This document shows, one piece after another, positions 49,200-57,705 of a DNA stretch of 64,000 nucleotides (the first letter of the stretch is position 1; the number at the start of each line of letters is the position of its first letter). The position numbers and the translations under genes are program-made. The notes below the pieces were generated by a model, which worked only from the letters and a program-made list of their open reading frames with translations, did no database searches and was not told where the DNA came from. The DNA is from Shimia litoralis. Its GTDB lineage: Bacteria > Pseudomonadota > Alphaproteobacteria > Rhodobacterales > Rhodobacteraceae. The stretch is taken from contig NZ_SULI01000003.1 in NCBI RefSeq assembly GCF_005518135.1, forward strand, positions 186,001 through 250,000, written 5' to 3'.

Positions 49200-49391
49200 T
49201 CATGGGCTGTCAAATCCGTTTGGTCCAATGAGAACCGTGCCCAAGGCCCCTGAAACATTCATTTGAATAATTTGAAAATCCTGTGCAATTGCGCTGATCG
49301 GCCAGTGTCCGTCGTCAAAGGAGGCCCATGCCCTTTTTAAGAACCGATCCGATCTGCAACAGATCCCATCGTAATTGCCCGAAAACCACAA
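49200..49391 (-). pseudogene. Possible C-terminal gene fragment
   Basis: The frame encodes a protein-like end (ASFDDGHWPISAIAQDFQ, IIQMNVSGALGTVLIGPNGF) with only a weak TTG start. The composition looks like real protein, but I do not recognise the family. It ends 30 bases before the bicupin gene. It may be the remnant of a gene once in that operon, or chance. Confidence 0.25.
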
Positions 49392-49399
49392 ATGTTTGA

Positions 49400-49564
49400 A
49401 AACGCTACTGTTGGCAGTTTCTAACCCAAGGCAGACATGGCCTGTTTAAACTGAGGTCGGATAGTGTCATCATCGTTGATGGCCTTGGCAATTCAATCGA
49501 ATTGTATGGCGTCGGAGAACAGCACTTGTCAGAAGGCGAGAAGGTTCTGGTTCTTCGGAACTGA
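49400..49564 (+). pseudogene. Remnant of an RTX-like (calcium-binding) protein, C-terminal end
   Basis: The open frame after a stop codon at 49397 reads LRSDSVIIVDGLGNSIEL followed by YGVGEQHLSEGEKVLVLRN and a stop. This pattern (DxVxVDGxGNxIxLxGV, then a short helix and a final strand) is like the last repeat and tail of hemolysin-type RTX proteins. No start codon or ribosome site precedes it. It lies 66 bases from tRNA-Arg, near an HlyC-type gene. Confidence 0.35.
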
Positions 49565-49630
49565 GATTGAGGGAAGATGAGGCGCATTGTGAAACTGGTA
49601 ATAAAAGAAGTCGCACACGAAAAGAAATGG

Positions 49631-49705
49631 CGAGCTGTGGAGGACTCGAACCCCCGACCTGAGAATTAGAAGTTCCCTGCTCTAATCCAGCTGAGCTAAC
49701 AGCCC
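49631..49705 (-). tRNA. tRNA-Arg (anticodon TCT)
   Basis: The minus strand folds into a full cloverleaf. The acceptor stem is GGGCTGT/ACAGCTC and the D-stem GCTC/GAGC. The anticodon stem-loop CTTCTAA carries TCT (reads AGA), and the T-loop is TTCGAGT with stem GGGGG/CCTCC. CCA is not encoded. tRNA-Arg genes are frequent integration sites, and the surrounding fragments fit that. Confidence 0.93.
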
Positions 49706-49832
49706 GCGATTTCTAAGTCACGTTTCTTACAGAGCCTCGCCTTTGTCAACGCCGCAACGCATCAAACCCTGCGGAGTGAGGTGTTTTTGCGAAACAACTC
49801 AGGGCATCCCCACATTCGCGCACTGGCCGGAC

Positions 49833-50861
49833 CTAAACACATGCGCGAAATTCTGGGCGACCTGCCCTCGTCGTGCCCGGAGTACTCGGCACATCATGTG
49901 ACAGATTCGATACCTTTTGCACAGGAACCTGCCCAGGAACGGCCTCGTCCACAACGGGCAACAATCGGTCCCGCATGACGCGGGCCTCGTAGCCACGCAA
50001 CACCATTCTGGCCGTACGCCCATAGCTTTCTGGCAAACTCCGCAAGTCGGGAAACAGCGAGAACAACTCATCTTGTTGACGTTGACCCAAACGGTCCAAA
50101 CCTACATTTCCCGGATAAAAACTCTCGCTTAAAACGCCACTGGCCTTAACGATCTGATGGTCATCAAAAATCATATGAAAATAGGTGACATTCGACAGGT
50201 TTTCTCGCGTTATCGTAAACCCGTTCACAAGATGCTGGGCTGCACAGAGCACCTCTGTCTCGCCAAACAACAGCGGCACATCCACATGTGACAACACCAC
50301 GCGATGCATCGGAGACACCAGAATATCCCGTTCAGGCACACCCGGGCCAAATGCATGGGCGTGCAACCGGATCGGTTGATACGCCTCGGCAGCATCAGGG
50401 TTCAGAATATCAATTTTCGAGCCCCCAATCCATCTGATCCGCTGGGGCCCGGCATCACGCGTCAAAACCACGTCCCCCAGCTCTAGCGTTTCGATCAGGC
50501 GTGGCCCGCGCGGCGTGTCGATCAATGTTCCTTGCACAAAACACGGCGGGTCGGTGGCACCATTGATGGTGATTGTGACCGTTGTCGTCCCATTCAACGA
50601 CGTCACGGTGAAGACTTCGGTCAAGGTGTCACCGTCGTCCAGTGCGTCAATCGCTGGATGGTCATTCAGGGCCGTATACGTCCAGACGCCATCGCTATCG
50701 ATCACCAAGCCACCGCCATAAGATCCAGATATGGTTTCCGCGGTCCATTGGCCTGTGTCATCCGTTACAAAATAGTCGACATCACCGCTGGTGCTTAGGA
50801 AGCCACCGACAACGCCGGTATCTTCTGTCACGGCCCCTGTGTCTGCGACAGGAAAACCCAT
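49833..50861 (-). CDS. VCBS-repeat and Hint-domain protein
   Basis: The 342-residue product begins inside a VCBS/cadherin-like repeat (residues about 8-105; DTGQWTAETISGSYGGGLVIDSDGVWTYTALND in parts). A Hint (hedgehog/intein-type) domain starts at Cys107 (DPPCFVQGTLIDTPRGP) with the block VSPMHRVVLSH. The C-terminal 90 residues are charged and helical. Hint domains can self-cleave or ligate at the cysteine. No signal peptide is seen; it may be secreted by type I export. Its start codon overlaps the hlyC-like stop (TAATG), so the two are translationally coupled. Confidence 0.8.
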   Translation of the reverse strand: MGFPVADTGAVTEDTGVVGGFLSTSGDVDYFVTDDTGQWTAETISGSYGGGLVIDSDGVWTYTALNDHPAIDALDDGDTLTEVFTVTSLNGTTTVTITINGATDPPCFVQGTLIDTPRGPRLIETLELGDVVLTRDAGPQRIRWIGGSKIDILNPDAAEAYQPIRLHAHAFGPGVPERDILVSPMHRVVLSHVDVPLLFGETEVLCAAQHLVNGFTITRENLSNVTYFHMIFDDHQIVKASGVLSESFYPGNVGLDRLGQRQQDELFSLFPDLRSLPESYGRTARMVLRGYEARVMRDRLLPVVDEAVPGQVPVQKVSNLSHDVPSTPGTTRAGRPEFRACV

Positions 50862-51367
50862 TAGAGCGCACTCTGGTTCGACGGCAGATCATACCATGTT
50901 TGAATACGATCTTTGCCCTTCAACGATGCGTCTCCCCGCACGACCTTTCGCAAGGCTCCGGTCGCATCCACACGCGCAAAATAAAAAGGTTCGGTCGGCG
51001 GAGTGCGGGCAATTTGGCGCGCCACAAGCCGCCCCTGGCCAAATGGCGCCAAAATATCCAAAAACCACAACGTGCTACCGCTTGCCCATTCGGCCTCTTT
51101 TGGAAGATCGCCTTTGGTCAACATTCTTGCGCTGACGTCGTCCGACAGCCGCGCCCAAATCAGGGCCGCCGCAGTACGCCCATTTTCATTTTCAAAAAAC
51201 CGCACACAGTCATGGTTAATGGCCGGATGAAATATTCTCGCCAAAAGAGCCGCAGGCATGCGTTTATGGTACGCGCAAAAGCCCGCCAAAAAATGAAGCT
51301 TTCCCAAAGAAAGCAATTCGGCATCTGTAGGCCCAACGGCCCGCAAATGCGGCGTCTTGGATGTCAT
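50861..51367 (-). CDS. HlyC-type toxin-activating lysine acyltransferase
   Basis: This 168-residue protein follows the HlyC family: LGKLHFLAGFCAYHKRMP with His34 at the place of the HlyC catalytic histidine, LLARIFHPAINHDCVRFFEN, SGSTLWFLDILAPFG with Asp104 at the place of the HlyC aspartate, and FYFARVDATGALRKV. Family members transfer fatty acyl groups from acyl-ACP to lysines of RTX toxins. No RTX toxin gene is present; the coupled downstream gene encodes a VCBS-Hint protein, which may be the target. A start 15 codons upstream is possible, but 51367 fits the family opening better. Confidence 0.85.
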   Translation of the reverse strand: MTSKTPHLRAVGPTDAELLSLGKLHFLAGFCAYHKRMPAALLARIFHPAINHDCVRFFENENGRTAAALIWARLSDDVSARMLTKGDLPKEAEWASGSTLWFLDILAPFGQGRLVARQIARTPPTEPFYFARVDATGALRKVVRGDASLKGKDRIQTWYDLPSNQSAL

Positions 51368-51449
51368 GCTCACGTACCTGCCTGCCCCGTTTTTTATTTT
51401 GGGGTCTGGCAACAGGTTACGTCACGGCGAATCACATGTCAAAAAAGAA

Positions 51450-51473
51450 AAAGCCCACCAAATGGCGGGCTTT
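51450..51473 (-). terminator. Terminator after the complex I accessory gene
   Basis: AAAGCCC (51450-51456) pairs with GGGCTTT (51467-51473). On the minus strand the stem is followed by TTCTTTTTT. It lies 20 bases past the stop at 51493 and before the hlyC-like gene. Confidence 0.8.
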
Positions 51474-51492
51474 GAAAGATCACTGGATCAGC

Positions 51493-51804
51493 TTAGTGGG
51501 TCCAGACGGCCTTGCGGTTGGTCGCAAAGTTCTCACCATATCCACCGGCACGAATATTCGGCTTACGTTTATGGGGCTCACTAACCTGCGCATCGATCTT
51601 ATGCTCTTTTGCATAATCAAGCGCTGCTTGTTTTGTGGAAAAGCGGATTTTTACCTGAGATTGCGTATCGCCAGAGCTCGTCCAGCCCATCAACGGGTCA
51701 ACATCTTTGGCCTCCGCAGAGGTATATTCCAAAACCCAGTCTTTGGTCTTGGCTGTACCAGACGTCATAGCGTTGCGGGCGGGCTGATAGATACGCGCGA
51801 TCAT
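51493..51804 (-). CDS. NADH dehydrogenase accessory subunit, NDUFS4-like
   Basis: This 103-residue protein of the ETC complex I family has the opening [20 protein letters not shown] and the block [33 protein letters not shown] (in parts), ending in [16 protein letters not shown]. In alphaproteobacteria this is a peripheral subunit of complex I related to mitochondrial NDUFS4. It stands alone, away from nuo genes, as is usual. Confidence 0.92.
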   Translation of the reverse strand: MIARIYQPARNAMTSGTAKTKDWVLEYTSAEAKDVDPLMGWTSSGDTQSQVKIRFSTKQAALDYAKEHKIDAQVSEPHKRKPNIRAGGYGENFATNRKAVWTH

Positions 51805-52435
51805 GGCAATCTCCTTGAACTTGCGGCTTTATCCGAAATTCCATGTCTCTGGGCAAGCTCCGATTGCAATACATGACGAATTTCAGGGGAGGTAAAGTGC
51901 CGCAAGCAGCCTTGACTACCGAATAAACCACGGGGAGCGAGGGGTGTAAGTGCGGCCCGTCCAGTAGCCAAGATCTGCTGCTTGCAATTAAAAGATAGCG
52001 AGAAAATAAATCATTTAGCAAGCAATGATGTTAATTTATTTCGCAGTTGCCGCATTTTCTTTTCATAAGTTACCACATCGGACAGCTTTACTTACCAGTT
52101 TGGCCCGAGTTGCACCTCACACCTGTAATTTATGACAGCTTTAATGCACATGCCCTTACGTCACTTTTGCGAATCTCCTTCAAAGAATCGTCAAAATGGC
52201 CGCTGCAATGCAGAATACATTTGATCATATTTGGCTATTTTGCGTGTCATTTTCCATCAATTGTCGCTCAACAACGCGATTCTGCGCATGAACACGTCGG
52301 AGCCCCGATACCGTGGATTTTGCCATCCGCGCTTGAATATCCCGTTCAATTGAACACCAGAAACGCAGCATTTTTCCAAAGAGGCCTTGAACAAGAACAA
52401 AAAGAGGACAAAATACGGGCAACAAAGGATTCCAG
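51805..52435. other. 631-base A/T-richer gap before uvrB
   Basis: No convincing protein gene is seen on either strand. The base composition is richer in A and T than its surroundings. It must hold promoters for both flanking genes (divergent). A perfect dyad GTTCAATTGAAC is at 52344-52355, and no GAAC-N7-GAAC or GTTC-N7-GTTC SOS box is apparent. An unlisted small RNA is possible. Confidence 0.5.
52344..52355. promoter_or_regulatory. Palindrome GTTCAATTGAAC upstream of uvrB
   Basis: A perfect 12-base palindrome lies 80 bases before the uvrB start. Its GTTC/GAAC halves resemble those of alphaproteobacterial LexA boxes, but the halves are inverted and the spacing differs, so binding by LexA is doubtful. 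Confidence 0.3.
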
Positions 52436-54619
52436 ATGCCCCACGTTCATTCTGACACCTCGCCCGTAAAACCTGTTGCCGCACGCCCGAAGCTAGAAGG
52501 CGGCAAGCGGTTTGTTATGGAAACCGAGTTTTCTCCTGCGGGGGATCAACCGACGGCGATTGCAGAAATCACGCAAGCGATCAACGAGGGCGAGCGTAAC
52601 CAAGTGCTCCTTGGTGCAACAGGGACAGGCAAGACCTTTACCATGGCCAAGGTCATTGAAGAGACCCAGCGCCCTGCCATCATTCTGGCCCCAAACAAGA
52701 CGCTGGCCGCACAGCTTTATGGCGAGATGAAGGGGTTTTTCCCCGACAACTCTGTCGAGTACTTTGTGTCGTTCTATGACTACTATCAGCCCGAAGCCTA
52801 TGTGGCTCGAAGCGACACGTTTATTGAAAAAGAAAGCCAGATCAACGAACAGATCGACAGAATGCGCCACGCCGCGACACGCGCGTTGCTCGAACGAGAC
52901 GATGTCATCATTGTCGCATCGGTTTCTTGTATTTACGGCATCGGGTCGGTCGAAACCTATTCGGCAATGACCCAAGACCTGAGTGTTGGGAAAGAATACA
53001 ATCAGCGCTCTGTGATGGCGGAACTGGTCACACAACAATATCGCCGCAATGATCAGGCCTTTCAGCGGGGCAGCTTTCGCGTGCGCGGCGATAGTCTGGA
53101 AATCTTTCCCGCCCACCTTGAGGACCGCGCGTGGCGGCTGTCGTTCTTTGGCGAAGAACTTGAGGCAATCACCGAGTTTGACCCCCTCACAGGCGAAAAA
53201 ACCGGCAGCTTTGACACCATCCGTGTCTATGCCAACTCGCATTATGTCACGCCCAAACCGACATTGAACCAAGCGATCATCAATATCAAAAACGAGCTGC
53301 GTCAGCGGCTGGATTTGTTGGTCAGCGAAGGCAAACTTTTGGAAGCACAGCGTCTTGAGCAGCGCACCAACTTTGATATCGAAATGATAGATGCTCAAGG
53401 GTTCTGTAGCGGCATTGAAAACTATTCCCGTTATCTGACGGGGCGCGCCCCCGGAGAGCCGCCCCCCACGCTGTTTGAATTCATTCCCGACAATGCCATT
53501 GTCTTTGCTGATGAATCCCACGTCTCGGTGCCCCAGATCGGGGGAATGTACAAAGGCGACTATCGACGTAAATTCACGCTGGCGGAACACGGGTTTCGAC
53601 TGCCGTCTTGTATGGACAACCGACCGCTCAAGTTCGAAGAATGGGACGCCATGCGCCCCCAATCCGTCTTTGTGTCTGCCACGCCGGCCAATTGGGAAAT
53701 GGAACAAACTGGCGGGGTATTCACCGAACAGGTCATTCGCCCCACAGGTCTTTTGGATCCTATAATCGAAATCCGGCCAGTCGACACACAGGTCGATGAC
53801 CTTCTGGACGAAGTCCGCAAGATGGCCGACCAAGGGTTCCGTACGCTGGTCACGACCCTGACCAAACGCATGGCGGAGGATTTGACCGAATACCTTCATG
53901 AACAGGGTATTCGCGTGCGGTATATGCATTCGGACATCGACACGCTCGAGCGGATCGAAATTTTGCGCGATCTGCGTTTGGGGGCCTTTGACGTGTTGAT
54001 TGGCATCAACCTGTTGCGCGAGGGCTTGGACATACCCGAATGTGGATTGGTGGCCATTCTAGATGCCGACAAAGAGGGTTTCCTGCGCTCTGAAACGTCC
54101 TTGATCCAAACCATCGGGCGCGCCGCGCGAAACGCCGACGGGCGGGTGATTATGTATGCCGACCGGATCACAGGAAGCATGGAACGTGCCATCGGCGAAA
54201 CCGATCGCCGACGGGACCGCCAGATTGCGTATAATGAAAAGCACGGTATCACACCTGCGACCGTCAAAAAGAACGTAGAGGACGTGCTGTCGGGTCTGTA
54301 TCAGGGCGATACAGACATGTCGCGCGTCACAGCCACCATCGACAATCCGCTGCATGGCGGCAATCTCGAGGCCGTGCTGGATGGCATGCGCACAGAGATG
54401 CGCAAGGCTGCCGAAAATCTCGAGTTTGAAGAGGCCGCGCGCCTGCGCGACGAAGTCAAGCGCCTCGAAGCCGTGGACCTTGCAGTGTCCGACGATCCGA
54501 TGGCACGTCAATATGCGGTTCAGGCCGCAGGCGAGGCTGCGAAAAAGTCCAAAGGCCGATCTTCGGCTGGCAAGGGCGGAACACGCACTTATCGCGGCAA
54601 GGCGCAGACAAAATACTAA
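52436..54619 (+). CDS. uvrB: Excinuclease ABC subunit B
   Basis: UvrB is the helicase-like damage-verifying subunit of nucleotide excision repair. The 727-residue protein has Walker [18 protein letters not shown], the beta-hairpin region ([20 protein letters not shown] in parts), a DESHVS motif, helicase motifs V/VI ([19 protein letters not shown]), and the C-terminal UVR motif ([14 protein letters not shown]). An additional lysine/glycine-rich tail is present. Confidence 0.97.
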   Translation: MPHVHSDTSPVKPVAARPKLEGGKRFVMETEFSPAGDQPTAIAEITQAINEGERNQVLLGATGTGKTFTMAKVIEETQRPAIILAPNKTLAAQLYGEMKGFFPDNSVEYFVSFYDYYQPEAYVARSDTFIEKESQINEQIDRMRHAATRALLERDDVIIVASVSCIYGIGSVETYSAMTQDLSVGKEYNQRSVMAELVTQQYRRNDQAFQRGSFRVRGDSLEIFPAHLEDRAWRLSFFGEELEAITEFDPLTGEKTGSFDTIRVYANSHYVTPKPTLNQAIINIKNELRQRLDLLVSEGKLLEAQRLEQRTNFDIEMIDAQGFCSGIENYSRYLTGRAPGEPPPTLFEFIPDNAIVFADESHVSVPQIGGMYKGDYRRKFTLAEHGFRLPSCMDNRPLKFEEWDAMRPQSVFVSATPANWEMEQTGGVFTEQVIRPTGLLDPIIEIRPVDTQVDDLLDEVRKMADQGFRTLVTTLTKRMAEDLTEYLHEQGIRVRYMHSDIDTLERIEILRDLRLGAFDVLIGINLLREGLDIPECGLVAILDADKEGFLRSETSLIQTIGRAARNADGRVIMYADRITGSMERAIGETDRRRDRQIAYNEKHGITPATVKKNVEDVLSGLYQGDTDMSRVTATIDNPLHGGNLEAVLDGMRTEMRKAAENLEFEEAARLRDEVKRLEAVDLAVSDDPMARQYAVQAAGEAAKKSKGRSSAGKGGTRTYRGKAQTKY

Positions 54620-54656
54620 CGATGACACGCGCCGCCTGCTTCTGAACGTCCCAGAT

Positions 54657-54672
54657 CAGCCAACCTTGGCTG
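54657..54672. terminator. Hairpin past uvrB
   Basis: CAGCCAA and TTGGCTG form a perfect inverted repeat two bases apart, followed by GTCATTTCTT. It lies 38 bases after the uvrB stop and just past the end of the convergent nuclease gene. The short loop and T-run make it a modest candidate. Confidence 0.4.
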
Positions 54673-54673
54673 G

Positions 54674-55231
54674 TCATTTCTTGAAGTTGAAATACGCCCG
54701 CCCATTTTTCACTGACCCTCGAACAAACAGACGCTGATCCTGAAACTGTGCGTACTCTTGGGTCCAGTCGCGAAATCGGTCATTTGTGACAACCCGCACT
54801 TTGGCTCTGCTCGCATATGCAAGGATCAGTGGATCAGCAGGCGTGCCCTTGTCTGCAATCTGGATACGGCCCGCTGGAAACCGAAGCATTTTCCCAAGAG
54901 CACGCTCGTTCAGATAGCGGTCAGAGACAAGATACCCAACATTTGCATCAAACCAGATATACGGATCATATCCTGCATGCGACAGGCGTGCCAAAACTTC
55001 GCGGACAGTACCCAGCGAAGGTACGTTGTTCTCCCAATATAGCACGTTCGAGCCGTCGACTGCGATTTTGGGTCGTGGCTTGGGCCGAAGGACAATCCAG
55101 ATCACCGCCAGCGCAAAGACTAACGCAAGCAACCCAGCGCCTGCATATCCCAACATTGCGGGATCAATGGTGTCTGAAATCGCCTCGGGGGTCTCTCTGG
55201 CTTTCGAAAAATACTTACTCTTATCACTCAT
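54674..55231 (-). CDS. Membrane-anchored Zc3h12a-like (NYN/PIN) ribonuclease
   Basis: The 185-residue product has a charged N-terminus, one membrane segment (residues about 28-48; GYAGAGLLALVFALAVIWIV) and a cytoplasm-facing NYN/PIN-like domain. That domain has acidic residues in VDGSNVLYWE (Asp58 region), ADPLILAYA and VVTNDRFRDW, typical of the Zc3h12a ribonuclease fold. The family cleaves RNA. Membrane attachment is unusual and suggests action near the inner membrane (inference). It ends the minus-strand run that starts with the usp genes. Confidence 0.75.
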   Translation of the reverse strand: MSDKSKYFSKARETPEAISDTIDPAMLGYAGAGLLALVFALAVIWIVLRPKPRPKIAVDGSNVLYWENNVPSLGTVREVLARLSHAGYDPYIWFDANVGYLVSDRYLNERALGKMLRFPAGRIQIADKGTPADPLILAYASRAKVRVVTNDRFRDWTQEYAQFQDQRLFVRGSVKNGRAYFNFKK

Positions 55232-55272
55232 ACACTTGGCTCTTGAATACTACGCGATCCCCCGACGGGTCG

Positions 55273-56085
55273 CTATTGCGCCAGTCCCAGCCGTTCCAGA
55301 TGGGCCACGCTGTCTTGGACCCGGTCAAAATCGTTGATCTCGACGATCAGATGCGGGGCGGAGCCACAGCGCTGAAGGGCCTCGAACACCCCGTGCCACG
55401 TGATGTTGCCGCATCCCAACGCCCAATGCCGGTCGGCATGCCCGTCCGTGTCCTGAAGATGCACATGCCCAAGCATGTCCCCTGCCCCCGAGATAAACCG
55501 ATCTGCAGGCGGTGCCCCCGCCCGCGTATGCGCCCAATGTGCATGGCCTGTATCCACGGATAGGCGCAACGCCGTGCTGTCGGCTTGCTGTACCACCGCC
55601 AGACGGTCGGCAGGGTCCGTGTCTTTGATGTTTTCCATGACCATCACCACGCCCAAATCTTCGGCGCGCGTCAGTGCGGGGGCCAATGTGTCAAGTATGG
55701 CGCCGATGCGTTTGTTCCGGTCCTTGGCCGCGTTGTCCAAGTTATCACGATCCCATGCATCAAACGGCGAGTGGATCACCATTTGCACAGCGCCCAGCGC
55801 TTCGCAGACCGACAGGGCCTGATCAAGACGGGTTTGCACCACGGCGCGGACATCCCGATCACTGGTGTGCAACTCAAAGCCGGAGAAAGGCCCGTGTATC
55901 CCAAGCCTGCCGTTCCATCCGTCCAGTTTGGTGCGGGCCATATCGATAAACGGTTCAGGATTGCGCAGGATGTCGGCCATACAGAACTCTGGCAATTCCA
56001 AATCGCGATCTTTTTCGAACAACCAATCCCGATGGCGATCCAAATCAAGCACACTGAGCTGTGCACCGACCACTGGCAACTCTGA
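55273..56085 (-). CDS. Xylose-isomerase-like TIM barrel (sugar phosphate isomerase/epimerase)
   Basis: This 270-residue protein has metal-site motifs of the AP-endonuclease-2/xylose isomerase-like family: VGAQLSVLDLDRHRDW, GIHGPFSGFEL, VIHSPFDAWD, VMVMENIKDTDPA, LSVDTGHAHWAHT and HVHLQDTDGHADRHWALGCG. The substrate is unknown. The start at 56085 begins the first strand. It follows the rhodanese gene by 69 bases. Confidence 0.82.
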   Translation of the reverse strand, partial: SELPVVGAQLSVLDLDRHRDWLFEKDRDLELPEFCMADILRNPEPFIDMARTKLDGWNGRLGIHGPFSGFELHTSDRDVRAVVQTRLDQALSVCEALGAVQMVIHSPFDAWDRDNLDNAAKDRNKRIGAILDTLAPALTRAEDLGVVMVMENIKDTDPADRLAVVQQADSTALRLSVDTGHAHWAHTRAGAPPADRFISGAGDMLGHVHLQDTDGHADRHWALGCGNITWHGVFEALQRCGSAPHLIVEINDFDRVQDSVAHLERLGLAQ

Positions 56086-56154
56086 CATGGGGGGCCCTTT
56101 ACTCTTCAGGTTCGGCACGCCCCAAGGCCCACGCGGACCTCGGGACGCATACGC

Positions 56155-56736
56155 TTACTTAACGACGGTCAATCCCAAAACGCGCCATGCTTGCATACCG
56201 CCGCGATAATAATTGATCTTCTCTGCTGGGTATCCGGCCTCGATCATACGACGGATGGCTGTCGGCGATTGCCCACACCAATTGCCGTTACAATACAGCG
56301 CCACAACTTTGGCTTCGGAGCAATCAAACCCGTCAAAATCTATTTCGCATCCAAGTTCATCCAGACGATCGGCTGCTTCGGTATAGGGGATATTCACAGC
56401 CCCCGGTATGGCACCGCTGGTGTACCATTTCGCCACACGGCTATCGATGACGACGGCGTCTGGATCTTGAAGCAGGTCAAGCATTTCAAGTTCCCCAATT
56501 GTCGTCACACCCGGGGCTGGCGACATTGGCTGAATACAAAAGTTTGGACAGGACCGGGACGTTTTGGCCCACTCACCTGTGATCTGGTTTTCCGTATCCT
56601 GAATGCGTTTGATGTCCACAGGACCAGTTTCTGTTTGCACGGTCACTGACGCGATATCCCGTCGAATATTGACCTCATCCGCACACACCGGGGCGGCCGC
56701 GAACGCAGCCAAAATCATTGACGTAACTAACTTCAT
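56155..56736 (-). CDS. Exported rhodanese-domain protein
   Basis: The 193-residue product has a signal peptide (first ~19 residues). Its rhodanese domain has the substrate loop YCNGNWCGQSPTAIRRM in which Cys is the expected sulfur acceptor, the motif VVIDSRVAKWYTSGAIPGAVNIPY, and RGGMQAWRVLGL at the end. An extra N-terminal region holds CPNFCIQPM, two more cysteines. It may carry or transfer sulfane sulfur in the periplasm, in keeping with a thiosulfate oxidiser. Confidence 0.85.
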   Translation of the reverse strand: MKLVTSMILAAFAAAPVCADEVNIRRDIASVTVQTETGPVDIKRIQDTENQITGEWAKTSRSCPNFCIQPMSPAPGVTTIGELEMLDLLQDPDAVVIDSRVAKWYTSGAIPGAVNIPYTEAADRLDELGCEIDFDGFDCSEAKVVALYCNGNWCGQSPTAIRRMIEAGYPAEKINYYRGGMQAWRVLGLTVVK

Positions 56737-56766
56737 TCTAACATCTCCTAATTGCCTAAATTTCGC

Positions 56767-57273
56767 CTAGGGGCGTAAGGCATTGTATTGCATCACCAAA
56801 TCGGAAATTGGTTTAAAATATTTACTTTCGGTTGCGGACCCCGATGTCAGAAGCTTTGCCGCACGGGTCGCATCTTGGGCATATGACATTTTCGCCTCGT
56901 TCAAAGCATCGGCTTGGATCGCTTTCACCTTGAAAGCGCCGACGCGGATACGCCCCGCGCTCTTGTCTGTATTGGCCCGCACAAAGGCCGTGGTGTTTCG
57001 CGACACACGCGTCAACGCGACCTCGGCTTCCCAGTATCCTGCATTGCTGCCCAAAATTTTGCTACCGCTGCGATAGACCTGAGAAAAGCAATCAGACTGA
57101 TACAACACAGGCGCGGTCACGCAGCTCTGAAACCCCTCGTCCATCACACCCACAACGCGCGCGGTCTGTGACGGGCTAAGTCCCAAGCCCTCAGCGCCCT
57201 GCGCAGACACGGTGCCTGCGGCCACACACGAGACAAGGACAAGTGCCGCAGCATATGTTTTGCGCATCTCCAT
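56767..57273 (-). CDS. Exported protein, unknown function
   Basis: The 168-residue product has a signal peptide (MEMRKTYAAALVLVSCVAAGTVSAQG) and a soluble domain with two likely disulfide cysteines (FQSCVTAPVLYQSDCF) and mostly helices. It starts on the TAATG overlap with the usp stop, so the two are translationally coupled, and it precedes the rhodanese gene by 30 bases. I do not recognise the family. Confidence 0.7.
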   Translation of the reverse strand: MEMRKTYAAALVLVSCVAAGTVSAQGAEGLGLSPSQTARVVGVMDEGFQSCVTAPVLYQSDCFSQVYRSGSKILGSNAGYWEAEVALTRVSRNTTAFVRANTDKSAGRIRVGAFKVKAIQADALNEAKMSYAQDATRAAKLLTSGSATESKYFKPISDLVMQYNALRP

Positions 57274-57680
57274 TACCGTAAAACATGTACGGCACATTGT
57301 GCATGACGCACAACACGGGATGCCGTAGAGCCCAAGAAGTAGTCGCTGAGATCAGGCCGATGTGACGCCATGACAATGCAATCAACATCGTTTTCATCAG
57401 CCCAATCCAAGATCGTACGGCCGGAATGCCCAGACACCACCACAACCTTGACGTCCGCCGCCTGCCCGAGGCTGGCCTCAAGGTCGGCTTGCATTTCCTG
57501 ACGCGCCAACTCCAGATGCCCATGCGGTAAATGCGTGCCGATATAGTCAGGAATGGATTCGACCACAGTCAATGCCGTGATGCGCGCGCGCTCCGCAGAG
57601 AGTCTGCGCGCGATTTCAATGGCCTGATCCGTATTCGGATCATGGTCTGTGGCGATTGGAACCAAAATATTGTTGTACAT
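57273..57680 (-). CDS. Universal stress protein (second of a tandem pair)
   Basis: This 135-residue UspA-fold protein has MYNNILVPIATDHDPNTDQAIE at the start and GHSGRTILDWADENDVDC in the middle. It ends with ASHRPDLSDYFLGSTASRVV and HAQCAVHVLR. The nucleotide-binding glycine pattern is partly changed (SHRP instead of SHGR). It is very similar to the next gene upstream, pointing to tandem duplication, and is coupled to the secreted protein downstream. Confidence 0.88.
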   Translation of the reverse strand: MYNNILVPIATDHDPNTDQAIEIARRLSAERARITALTVVESIPDYIGTHLPHGHLELARQEMQADLEASLGQAADVKVVVVSGHSGRTILDWADENDVDCIVMASHRPDLSDYFLGSTASRVVRHAQCAVHVLR

Positions 57681-57705
57681 GGCGTAAATCCTTTCGTGAC
57701 ATCCG

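Larger units (their letters stand above)
49171..49630. other. 460-base stretch with gene fragments only
   Basis: Between the bicupin gene and tRNA-Arg no intact gene is seen. It contains two protein-like open frames without good starts, listed separately (49200-49391 minus, 49400-49564 plus), suggesting decay of earlier genes next to a tRNA. Confidence 0.5.

Noticed and set aside
49631-52435. Genomic island inserted at tRNA-Arg
   Set aside because: No integrase gene or direct repeat of the tRNA 3' end is seen, and the flanking genes are ordinary; only the fragments and the HlyC/Hint pair hint at it, so it is kept as a suspicion in the findings.
52047-52469. Plus-strand frame of 140 codons in the gap before uvrB
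   Set aside because: No ribosome site, low-complexity hydrophobic start, and it runs into uvrB in another phase.
52493-53929. Minus-strand open frame of 478 codons opposite uvrB
   Set aside because: Antisense shadow of uvrB, with no ribosome site and no recognisable domain.
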